Shown one piece after another: positions 1-6,004 of a stretch of 9,687 nucleotides of DNA; position 1 is the stretch's first letter; each line of letters starts with the position of its first letter. Below the pieces are notes generated by a model. It was not told the DNA's origin. It made no database searches and saw only the letters and a program-made list of their open reading frames with translations. The stretch is from CAYYJM01 sp964471755 (GTDB taxonomy: Bacteria > Planctomycetota > Planctomycetia > Gemmatales > Gemmataceae). Both the position numbers and the translations under genes were made by a program. The stretch covers positions 1-9,687 of the forward strand of contig CAYYJM010000244.1 of assembly GCA_964471755.1 (NCBI GenBank). Direction: 5' to 3'.

Positions 1-2229
1 CTCGGCTCCCATGAAGAGGCCATCGAGACCGACCGTTATGCTCTGACCGAGAGCGATCGGGTCTTCGCTCAGACGAAACTGGCCATCGCCCTGGCCGTTG
101 CCGGCTACCACGAGGAGGCCCTGGAGCAGAGCCAGCGTGCCCTGAAGCGTCGGCCCGGTTCGGCCTGGGTGAAGGATTCTCGTGGTTCCGTCTGCGCCAT
201 GGTCGGCCGACACACCGAGGCGGTCGAAGCCTTCCGGGCAGCCATCGAGCTGAACCCGGCCATCTCCTCGTACCACAGCAACCTGGGAACAGCGTTGACC
301 GAACTCGGCCAGCACGATCAGGCCATTGCCGAGCATCGCGAGGCGGTTCGCCTCAAGCCCTCGGGCACCACCCGGGCGAGTCTGGCCCTGGCCCTGCTTC
401 GGCGAAACCAGACCGGTGACGTGGTCCAGGCCGGCAAGGCGGCCCGGGAAGGGCTTCGCCTCCAACCCGAGTCGGGAACGGCCTTGCTCGCGCTGGCCAG
501 CGTCCACGAGCAGGAGAAACGGCGTGACCTCGCTCTGGAGCGGCTTCGCGAGGCCGTCCGAATCGCGCCCCACGACCCCGGCGCATGGTGGCAACTCGGC
601 GGGTGTCTGCGCCGTGACCACCGCCTGGACGAGGCGACCCATGCCCTTCAGGAGGCGATCCGCCGTGGTCCGTCCGTCGGGCCTCGGCGGTCCAACCTAC
701 TCCGGGATCTGAGTGAGGTTCTCGTCGCGCGGTCCGACCTCGCTGGCGCGATCGAAGCCTGCCGCGCCGCCATCCAGGCGATGCCGCGCGAGGCGGGCAA
801 CTGGGTCGCTCTGGGGAAACTGCTTCGTCGCTCGGACGACCAACGCGGAGCGGCCGAGGCCTATCACGAGGCGCTCTACCTGAATCCGGACCACGTCGAG
901 GCTCGTTCCCGGCTGGTCGAACTTCGCGTCGAGCAGGGGCGGCACGACGAGGCATTCGCGCTGTGTGAGGACGCGCCACAGTCCGTCTCGCGCGAGTCCC
1001 GGCTGGGGCTTGCCCGGTTGCTGCTGGCGAACGATCGTCCGGAGGATGCCCGTCGGGTGCTGAGTCCCCTCGCGACCCGGATCAAGAACCCCGACGGGGC
1101 CGCCTGGCACCTGCGCGGTCGGGCCCTGCGCCAGCTCGGCCAGCTCGACGACGCGATCGGTGCCTTCTACCGAGCGCTGGAGGCGAAGCCGTCGGCGGAC
1201 CTATCTTATGTGGAGGCGACCCTGGACCTGGCCGACGCCCTGCTGACACGCGACAATCCCGGCGACGCCGCGCGTGGACATTCGTATCGGGGCTGGGCCC
1301 TGGCGACGTCCGGCCAACCGTTCCCGGCGGTGGAGGCCTATCGCGAAGCGACACGGCTCGATCCGGACGAGGTTGATTACCCGGTCCGCCTGGGTGAAAC
1401 GCTCCTCAAGGCACATCACCCGGAGGCGGCTCTCCGGGCCTTCGACGACGCTCTGAAGATCGATCGGCGTTTCCTGCGTGCCCGGCGTGGCCGGGGGATC
1501 GCACTGCACGATCTGGGCAAGCTCACCGAGGCGTGTCAGGCCCTGGAGGCCGCCGGAAACGACCGGGAGACGACGCGGGCGCTGGCAGGCGTGCTGCGCG
1601 ATCTGGGCGAGTTCCACAAGGCGGCCGGTCTGTATGACCGGGTGGAGGACAAAGACCAGGGCGACACCTGCAAACGGCTCGCTGCCCTGGCTCCGCGTTT
1701 GCCGTCGCTGGCGGGTCGGGACGCCGGCCCGCTTCTGAAGGACGCCCTGCTCCTGGCCGAGGCGGCGGCGATCCTGAATCGTCCGGCCCTGGCCGCTCGA
1801 CTGTTCGATGGGGCTCTGGCGAACGACGATCCCAACGGCGATCGCCGGCTGCGGGATCTGGCGATCGCGTCAGCCGTCCGGGCCGGCTGCGGCGAGGGGG
1901 ACGGCAAGGGGTTCGACGATCGTTCGCGGGCCGCCCTGCGAGCGGCGGCCCTGGACCGGCTCCGAACGTCCCTGCTGGTCGCGACGCAACTGGTGGCTCG
2001 CGAGTTGCATCCGGACCGAGCCTCCACCCTGGCGGTGGTTGGCGACCTACGTCGCTGGCAGCGCGCCGCCGACCTGGCCGGAGTGCGTGAGGAGAAGGCC
2101 CTCGCCCTGCTCCCCAAGAAGGAACGTCAGCGCTGGCGGGCCCTGTGGGACGAGGTGGCCGCCCTGCTTCGTCTGGCCGAGTTGCTACATGGTCGCAACG
2201 ACATCGCTCTGGAAGCGGAGCCGCGATGA
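1..2229 (+). CDS. TPR-repeat protein, 5'-truncated; probable C-terminal part of a Ser/Thr kinase-TPR protein
   Basis: The frame is open from base 1 without a start, so this is the last 742 residues of a longer protein; the GTG at 169 lies inside a repeat and is not a credible start. About 15 tandem tetratricopeptide-like repeats of roughly 34 residues fill nt 50-1650, with typical TPR endings such as AIAEHREAVRLKP and AAEAYHEALYLNPD. They build a helical scaffold for protein-protein contacts. From about nt 1720 a non-TPR tail follows (GPLLKDALLLAEAAAI, then DLAGVREEKALALLPKKE and RWRALWDEVAALL). I know this tail from the C-termini of planctomycete Ser/Thr protein kinases that carry TPRs, so an N-terminal kinase domain outside the window is likely but unseen. 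No signal peptide or membrane segment is visible in the part present. The stop overlaps the start of the RNA ligase gene, suggesting one operon with coupled translation. The TPR call is secure; the kinase is inference. Confidence 0.85.
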   Translation, partial: LGSHEEAIETDRYALTESDRVFAQTKLAIALAVAGYHEEALEQSQRALKRRPGSAWVKDSRGSVCAMVGRHTEAVEAFRAAIELNPAISSYHSNLGTALTELGQHDQAIAEHREAVRLKPSGTTRASLALALLRRNQTGDVVQAGKAAREGLRLQPESGTALLALASVHEQEKRRDLALERLREAVRIAPHDPGAWWQLGGCLRRDHRLDEATHALQEAIRRGPSVGPRRSNLLRDLSEVLVARSDLAGAIEACRAAIQAMPREAGNWVALGKLLRRSDDQRGAAEAYHEALYLNPDHVEARSRLVELRVEQGRHDEAFALCEDAPQSVSRESRLGLARLLLANDRPEDARRVLSPLATRIKNPDGAAWHLRGRALRQLGQLDDAIGAFYRALEAKPSADLSYVEATLDLADALLTRDNPGDAARGHSYRGWALATSGQPFPAVEAYREATRLDPDEVDYPVRLGETLLKAHHPEAALRAFDDALKIDRRFLRARRGRGIALHDLGKLTEACQALEAAGNDRETTRALAGVLRDLGEFHKAAGLYDRVEDKDQGDTCKRLAALAPRLPSLAGRDAGPLLKDALLLAEAAAILNRPALAARLFDGALANDDPNGDRRLRDLAIASAVRAGCGEGDGKGFDDRSRAALRAAALDRLRTSLLVATQLVARELHPDRASTLAVVGDLRRWQRAADLAGVREEKALALLPKKERQRWRALWDEVAALLRLAELLHGRNDIALEAEPR

Positions 2230-3503
2230 ACCTGCGTCTCGACGTGCTGCTCGACCGACTGCGGGCGGACCTCTCGGCCATTCTCCAGGCCATTGACGCC
2301 GATCCGCTCCTGCTCAAGAAGACGAGCGGCGATCTCGTCCTGGCCAACGCCAGCCTGGAACTCTACACGCCGCAGACCGAGCATCAGCTCTACGCCAAGG
2401 GCATCGTCTATCAGCGCGAACCGTACCGGCTCGTGTCGCTGCCGCTGGTCAAGATCTACAACCTCGGTGAGCGAAACGTCACTGCGGACGACCTGGCGGA
2501 CATCCTCCATGAGCCGGACGTCCGGTTGCGCTTCCTGCGCAAGTTGGACGGCTCGCTGATCCAGGTCTTCGCCCACGCCGGCCGGCTCTGGTTCACGACG
2601 CGTGGCACCATCGAGGGCGGCCGGATCGGCGGACGCGACCCGGACGGCAGCAGCGGCTTCGACTTTCTGAACACGGCCCGGACGCTGCTGCGCCGGCAGG
2701 CTCCGCACCTGCTCGACGAGCCGGACCTGCTCGGCGATCACACGTTGCTATTCGAGTTGCTCCATCCGGGCGCACCGCACGTCACGAATTACGGCGATCG
2801 CGAGGAACTGGTCCTGCTGGCCGCCCTGGATCGTCGTCGGCTCGTCTATCCCGGCTTCGGCGAACTGCGCACCCTGGCCGACCGCCTCGGCCTGCCGTTG
2901 GTCGATGCTTACGCGCCGATGGGAGAGACGCTCGCCGAGCAGATCCAGGGCCTGCACGCGTTGCTGGCCGGGACGGATCAGGAGGGGAGTGTCCTGACCT
3001 TCGAGCGTGGTGGCCGGGTCATCTACCGCGTCAAGGTGAAGACGCTGGACTATCTGCGGCTGATGCAGGCGATGGCGATCTGCACCTATGCCCGGGCCGC
3101 GGCGATCCTTGATGCGCATCCGGAACTGACCACGTGGGAGACGTTTGCGGCCCATCTACAGAGCCTGGGCAGCGACGTGGTACCGGAGGAGATCCTGGCG
3201 TACTACCGCCCGCACTTCGACCGCTATTGGGCGTACGTCAAGACGTGTGAGCGGCTGCGTGTCTGGGCCGTTGAGAAACAGGCGGAGGTAGCGGCGACGC
3301 TTGATCCGGCCCTGAGCCGAGGGACGCCGGCACATCGCAAGGCGTTCGCGGCACAGGTTGTCGGCAAGCCGGGCAAGGCGCTGTTGTTCGCCGCCCTGGA
3401 CGGACGACTCGACCTGGCCGCCGTGCGTCGCATGGCCTGCGATCTGGACGCGGCCCGGAAACAGCTCGCGGAAGTGCAAGGCCCATCCATCGAGGGGCCA
3501 TAA
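2226..3503 (+). CDS. T4 RNA ligase 1 (Rnl1)-like ATP-dependent RNA ligase
   Basis: The 425-residue protein has the nucleotidyltransferase motifs of the Rnl1 family in order. Motif I is KLDGS with K106 as the expected AMP-accepting lysine (T4 Rnl1 has KEDGS). Motif III is LWFTTRGTI (121-129), motif IIIa is LLFELLHP (174-181), motif IV is QEGSVLTF (252-259), and motif V is RVKVKTLDYLRL (268-279), close to the KIKSDWYVSL of T4. A helical C-terminal region with YYRPHFDRYWAYV (326-338) resembles the T4 C-terminal domain; T4 Rnl1 is 374 residues. Such enzymes join 3'-OH and 5'-phosphate RNA ends using ATP, often in tRNA repair. The chosen ATG forms an ATGA overlap with the upstream TPR gene; the open frame extends further upstream only within TPR coding sequence. 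No end-healing kinase/phosphatase gene is seen beside it. It lies on the host side of the tRNA, so it is probably not part of the inserted element. The family is secure; the substrate is unknown. Confidence 0.88.
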   Translation: MNLRLDVLLDRLRADLSAILQAIDADPLLLKKTSGDLVLANASLELYTPQTEHQLYAKGIVYQREPYRLVSLPLVKIYNLGERNVTADDLADILHEPDVRLRFLRKLDGSLIQVFAHAGRLWFTTRGTIEGGRIGGRDPDGSSGFDFLNTARTLLRRQAPHLLDEPDLLGDHTLLFELLHPGAPHVTNYGDREELVLLAALDRRRLVYPGFGELRTLADRLGLPLVDAYAPMGETLAEQIQGLHALLAGTDQEGSVLTFERGGRVIYRVKVKTLDYLRLMQAMAICTYARAAAILDAHPELTTWETFAAHLQSLGSDVVPEEILAYYRPHFDRYWAYVKTCERLRVWAVEKQAEVAATLDPALSRGTPAHRKAFAAQVVGKPGKALLFAALDGRLDLAAVRRMACDLDAARKQLAEVQGPSIEGP

Positions 3504-3527
3504 CCTGGTGTGAGCCAGCGGCTCGCC

Positions 3528-3556
3528 TTGACGGCTGCTGGTGGGCCGTCTACCAT
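3528..3556 (+). promoter_or_regulatory. Sigma70-type promoter of the tRNA-Glu gene
   Basis: A -35 box TTGACG (3528-3533) and a -10 box TACCAT (3551-3556) are separated by exactly 17 nt. The -10 box ends 9 nt before the tRNA 5' end, as expected for a short-leader tRNA transcript. The boxes sit in the 62-nt gap between the RNA ligase stop and the tRNA, so the tRNA need not depend on read-through from the ligase operon. Confidence 0.7.
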
Positions 3557-3565
3557 ACCGGAGTT

Positions 3566-3638
3566 GGCCCTGTCGTCTAGAGGCCCAGGACACAGCCCTT
3601 TCAAGGCTGCGACACGGGTTCGAATCCCGTCAGGGTCA
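3566..3638 (+). tRNA. tRNA-Glu (anticodon UUC)
   Basis: A complete 73-nt cloverleaf can be drawn. The acceptor is GGCCCTG (3566-3572) with CAGGGTC (3631-3637), all paired with one G-U at the second position. The D stem is GTCT/GGAC, the anticodon stem is CAGCC/GGCTG around the loop CTTTCAA with anticodon TTC at 3600-3602, and the T arm is ACGGG-TTCGAAT-CCCGT (3614-3630). The discriminator is A3638 and CCA is not encoded. The 3' half is the insertion site of the adjacent integrative element: the integrase gene reads antisense into it and its stop codon overlaps the anticodon loop. The cloverleaf is intact, so insertion has preserved tRNA function. Confidence 0.95.
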
Positions 3639-4884
3639 TCGGTTCAGCCTGCGCAGAAACGCACGGAGTAGCACTGAGCTGCAAAGAAGCCTGTTTTTCA
3701 GGGGATTCCCCTTCAGGCTTCCGCTCAGTGCTACTCCGTGCGCGTCCCTGCTGCGCCGGAAAGTGCGCCGCTTTCTGCGCCGCCTGAAAGTGTTCGTCCG
3801 TCACCTGTAGGTAATGCTCCCTGGCAACGGCCTCGGAGTTTCCCAGCCAGTCGCACACGACGTGAATCGGGAACCTCTCGCTAAGGTCCGTCTGGCACGC
3901 GGCCCGAAGCTGGTGAAACAACTTCGGCCACGCCGTCACACCGGCCCGCTTGATGATCCGCAGGAACTGCGTCCGCCAGTTCGTCGTCGTGCCGTTGAGA
4001 TGTCCGCTTTCCACGCGGTTCCGAGTGATGACGTTCTCCGCCCCTTCCTCGGCAGCCTCGAAGCACTCCCGCAGGTACGGGGCCAGCTCGGGAAAGATCG
4101 GAACGGTACGGACGCCGGTCTTCGGGCTCCGAACGACGAACCGGCCCTGGTCCCACAAGATGTCATCCCAGGTCAGCGCCAGGTGTTCAGAAGGACACCT
4201 GAGGCCGCCGAACCTGGACAGCGCCACGATCAGCCGCCATTCCGCCGAGGGGCATGCGTCGATGACGCGGTTGATCGCCTCGACGGACACATACTGTTGC
4301 CTTTCCGGGTTCCCGCCCGTCGCCACCTTCAGGACGGAGAAGGGGTTTGCCTCGATCTCTCGCCGCTTGATTGCCCACGTGAAGAGTTCCCGCGCCCGGC
4401 CCGCCCGGCGTCGTGCCGTGTTGTCGGCCAGGCCGCCGGCCAGAAGGTGCCGCATGTAGGCCTCGGCATCCGCCTCGGTTACCGATGCGACTTCGCGGGC
4501 CTCGCCGAGAAAGGCGACGAGAGCCTTGCCGGCTTGCTGGAGGTTGATCATCGTTCCAGGCCGCACGTCAATCCGCGCCGCAAGGAACTCGCTGACCAGC
4601 CGGCCGACGGTCAGCGGCGGCGTCGGCGGTTGCCGGGGCTCGACCAGGCCGACGGCGGCGAGCCGGTCGAACAGCTCGCCTCCGATCTCGCCGAGCCAGG
4701 CCGCCGTTTGCCGGTCGATCGGTTGCCCCGACATCTTGCTTGCGAGCAGTTCCTCGACGTGTCGCGCGATGCCGTCGGCGGCCTTGCGCGACACCTTGCC
4801 CAGACGAATCGCCTTTCTCACGCCGTCCGGCGCGACGAACTGGATTCGCTTGCGCCCGGCCGGATCATTGCAGATGCTTGCCAT
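3601..4884 (-). CDS. Tyrosine recombinase / site-specific integrase
   Basis: The 427-residue protein is a phage-type tyrosine integrase. It has an N-terminal DNA-binding part (residues 1-85), a SAM-like core-binding domain (about 91-185) and a catalytic domain (about 198-370). Visible active-site residues are R229 (GGLRCPSE), K255 (VRSPKTG), H324 and R327 (FHQLRAA) and the nucleophile Y358 (REHYLQV). Where most relatives have His or Trp in LGH, this one has N349 in WLGNS, a form I know from planctomycete integrases. The ATG at 4884 is preceded by AGAGGA about 10 nt upstream. The last 12 residues (MTLTGFEPVSQP) are encoded by the antisense strand of the tRNA 3' half, and the TGA lies in its anticodon loop. 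A strong hairpin (3660-3742) is embedded in the C-terminal coding region, whose tail from about residue 380 looks poorly constrained. It is probably co-transcribed with the HTH gene 79 nt upstream. Confidence 0.93.
   Translation of the reverse strand: MASICNDPAGRKRIQFVAPDGVRKAIRLGKVSRKAADGIARHVEELLASKMSGQPIDRQTAAWLGEIGGELFDRLAAVGLVEPRQPPTPPLTVGRLVSEFLAARIDVRPGTMINLQQAGKALVAFLGEAREVASVTEADAEAYMRHLLAGGLADNTARRRAGRARELFTWAIKRREIEANPFSVLKVATGGNPERQQYVSVEAINRVIDACPSAEWRLIVALSRFGGLRCPSEHLALTWDDILWDQGRFVVRSPKTGVRTVPIFPELAPYLRECFEAAEEGAENVITRNRVESGHLNGTTTNWRTQFLRIIKRAGVTAWPKLFHQLRAACQTDLSERFPIHVVCDWLGNSEAVAREHYLQVTDEHFQAAQKAAHFPAQQGRARSSTERKPEGESPEKQASLQLSATPCVSAQAEPMTLTGFEPVSQP
3603..3638. other. 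Probable attachment site of the integrative element in the tRNA 3' half
   Basis: A tyrosine integrase gene lies directly downstream of the tRNA and is transcribed towards it, the classic arrangement at one end of an element that uses a tRNA 3' end as attB. The exact core cannot be fixed from one junction. It should fall within the part from the anticodon loop to the discriminator base. I saw no second copy of the T-arm or acceptor sequence up to 9687, so the other junction must be outside the window. Confidence 0.6.
3660..3742. repeat. 83-nt nested inverted repeat (hairpin) inside the 3' end of the integrase gene
   Basis: The outer arms are a perfect 20-bp inverted repeat: CGCACGGAGTAGCACTGAGC at 3660-3679 against its reverse complement at 3723-3742. 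Inside lies a second perfect 8-bp stem, GAAGCCTG (3686-3693) with CAGGCTTC (3714-3721). At the tip is a 5-bp stem, AGGGG/CCCCT (3700-3712). It starts 22 nt after the tRNA. No U-run follows either arm, so it is not a standard intrinsic terminator. It could end or process the tRNA transcript, fold in the integrase mRNA, or be a recombinase binding region. Each arm contains two GCACNGAG motifs 10 bp apart. The structure is certain as sequence; its role is unknown. Confidence 0.8.
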
Positions 4885-4963
4885 CGTTTGGGAATCCTCT
4901 TCCAGGGTGTCCGCCCTGCCTCGACAGCCGGGGCAGGACGGGAAAGAACCGCCAACAGCCGGG

Positions 4964-5176
4964 TCAGGTCGCCGTGTCCTGGTTCGTGCCGCGTCCTGCG
5001 AGAAATTCCTCGATGGCGTCGATCGGAACCAGAACTCGCCGGCCCACCCGGCACACGCGGAGCCTCCCGTTGCCGACGAGCGTGGACACCGTGCGGGTGC
5101 AAACCCCGATGGCCACCGCAGCTTCCTCCAGCGAGTACGTCAACTTGACTTCTGATGCCTGCTGTTGTTTGGTCAT
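4964..5176 (-). CDS. Excisionase-family HTH DNA-binding protein (Xis/AlpA-like)
   Basis: This is a 70-residue protein of the helix-turn-helix 'excisionase family' type (HTH_17, MerR-like winged helix). The pattern YSLEEAAVAIGVCTRTVSTL (14-33) supplies the HTH. RLRVCRVGRRVLVPIDAIEE (38-57) matches the usual wing, with the R-x-G-R-R-V-x-V-P signature followed by a helix ending in EEFLA. Such proteins bend DNA at attachment sites to favour excision, or regulate element genes. The start is fixed by a perfect AGGAGG (5184-5189) 7 nt before the ATG; the open frame extends to 5494 but that part has no coding character. It lies 79 nt upstream of the integrase in the same direction, so the two are likely one transcript. 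Whether it is a true excisionase or a regulator cannot be told from sequence. Confidence 0.85.
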   Translation of the reverse strand: MTKQQQASEVKLTYSLEEAAVAIGVCTRTVSTLVGNGRLRVCRVGRRVLVPIDAIEEFLAGRGTNQDTAT

Positions 5177-5250
5177 CACATGCCCTCCTGGTAAACCCCT
5201 GTTCCGAGTTGCGGCGTCCGTCCGCGAAATGGCCTCCGATTCGTCGTCCT

Positions 5251-5264
5251 GTACACTGGTGTAC
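5251..5264. promoter_or_regulatory. Palindrome GTACAC-TG-GTGTAC, candidate operator
   Basis: A perfect 6-bp inverted repeat with a 2-bp centre lies 75 bp upstream of the HTH gene start, where its promoter or leader should be. A dyad of this size suits a dimeric DNA-binding protein. The regulator is unknown; the neighbouring HTH protein or an element repressor outside the window are possibilities. Confidence 0.4.
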
Positions 5265-5388
5265 CTTCGTGCGTCTACAAGTCTATCATTGCAGGAATGA
5301 ACCGAAATGTTCAATCCCATCGGGAAGTTTTTTTTGGTTCCACCTGCACAGCCTGGGGCGATAACGCCGACAAGGAGGTTTTCGATAC

Positions 5389-5460
5389 ATGCGCCGGATG
5401 CGCGGTTTTTGCGTGCTTCTCGCTCGTTCAACGAAGCACGGCCCGGCCTGGTCGCAGTAA
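5389..5460 (+). CDS. Possible small ORF with consensus RBS (23 aa)
   Basis: An ATG at 5389 is preceded by AAGGAGG (5372-5378) with 10 nt spacing, one of the best ribosome binding sites in the non-coding region. The frame encodes 23 residues, starting MRRMRGFCVLLARS, and ends with TAA at 5458-5460. It is basic with a short hydrophobic core. I do not recognise it. It could be a leader peptide, a small regulatory protein, or chance. No promoter is apparent upstream, and a T8 run lies 54 nt before the start. Confidence 0.22.
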   Translation: MRRMRGFCVLLARSTKHGPAWSQ

Positions 5461-5573
5461 AGCAAGTGTCGTTCAACCGGCGATTGTTCCCCAATCAGTC
5501 TCCGTCCTGTCTTTCTCCGCGAAGGACCCGCGAATCGTTCCGGGGCCCCGGTCAGCGGCGCGCGACAGTGGAC

Positions 5574-5608
5574 CGTGCGGGGCTGCGCCGACCGCGCAGC
5601 CCTGCACG
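5574..5608. repeat. 15-bp hairpin with 5-nt loop in the control region
   Basis: Positions 5574-5588 pair with 5594-5608 around the loop CGACC. All positions are Watson-Crick except one G-T pair (5579/5603), and the core is GGGCTGCGC/GCGCAGCCC. No T-run follows on either strand, so a simple intrinsic terminator is unlikely. It could be part of a structured RNA or a protein-binding or replication structure. It is not inside a supported gene, so coding constraint does not explain it. Confidence 0.55.
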
Positions 5609-5897
5609 CCGTCCGCCCCGATCATTCCGACACAACTCGTTCACGTCAGACGGTTTGCGCCTCCAGCGCGAACACCTTTCGCGCCCGTTTTTGTGTCACA
5701 TAATCCCCGGGCGGCCAGCGCATCGCCTCGGCCTTCCAGCCCCCCGAGCACGCCCCTTTCCGTCCCTTTTCGGCCCGGCAGCACGCTCCTGCGGGGGCTC
5801 TGCTCTGCACAATTTTTGTATCTCTGCGCAGCAGAGTCAAAGTTGCAGGCCGGCGTTCCTGGGACAGGGGCGCTCGCCTGTAGCAGGTCACGGGCCG

Positions 5898-5915
5898 GCA
5901 CTGAGCGGCACGGAG
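5898..5915. repeat. GCACNGAG direct-repeat pair, candidate recombinase arm site
   Basis: GCACTGAG (5898-5905) and GCACGGAG (5908-5915) lie 10 bp apart in the same orientation. The same two octamers, in swapped order and again 10 bp apart, form the arms of the hairpin at 3660-3742. A shared motif near the attachment site and in the element interior, phased at one helical turn, fits arm-type integrase or Xis sites. This reading is inference. Confidence 0.35.
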
Positions 5916-5927
5916 TTGCAACCCGGC

Positions 5928-5957
5928 TTGACCTGCCGTAGGCTAGCAAGGTACACC
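5928..5957 (+). promoter_or_regulatory. Weak candidate promoter for the TA-like pair
   Basis: TTGACC (5928-5933) is a good -35 box. The best -10 at 18 nt spacing is TACACC (5952-5957), matching only three of six consensus bases. It is followed after about 47 nt by the AGGAGG and ATG of the next gene. It overlaps the end of the AGTTGCA repeat, which could serve as an operator. It is the best candidate in the segment but weak. Confidence 0.3.
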
Positions 5958-6004
5958 CCGATGAGCGTGGGTGCCAGGACATCAGCCCGAGGAGGTATCG
6001 ACCG

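Larger units (their letters stand above)
5177..6004. other. 828-bp non-coding control region between divergent gene sets
   Basis: No convincing long gene is present. The open frames here use third positions without the strong G/C preference of the neighbouring genes and give low-complexity Arg/Pro/Ser translations. The region separates the leftward HTH-integrase genes from the rightward TA-like pair and must hold both promoters. Visible elements are a GTACAC/GTGTAC palindrome (5251-5264), a T8 run (5328-5335), a small ORF with a consensus RBS (5389-5460), a 12-bp palindrome (5540-5551), a 15-bp hairpin (5574-5608), a CTCTGC/GCAGAG hairpin (5822-5836), two related AGTTGCA segments (5841-5854 and 5914-5927), a GCACNGAG pair (5898-5915) and a possible promoter (5928-5957). 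It is less GC-rich in places than the flanking genes. Confidence 0.6.

Noticed and set aside
169..2229. Start of the TPR gene at GTG 169
   Set aside because: The frame is open to base 1 and codes for TPR sequence before 169, so the gene begins outside the window.
3660..3742. Integron attC site
   Set aside because: The hairpin lacks the RYYYAAC/GTTRRRY core sites, and the adjacent integrase is a phage-type tRNA integrase.
3752..3782. Three TGCGCCG copies at a 12-bp period
   Set aside because: They lie in integrase codons for a short Ala/Gln/Lys helix, so codon bias and amino-acid repetition explain them.
3814..5148. Plus-strand open frame of 444 codons antisense to the integrase and HTH genes
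   Set aside because: It is the high-GC shadow of two well-supported minus-strand genes and has no RBS or domain pattern of its own.
5315..5335. Intrinsic terminator: TCCC/GGGA stem followed by eight Ts
   Set aside because: The stem is only 4 bp and no plus-strand gene lies upstream that would need termination; it is possible but not supportable.
5641..5982. Minus-strand open frame of 113 codons
   Set aside because: No RBS and no recognisable protein pattern; it overlaps hairpins and repeats of the control region.
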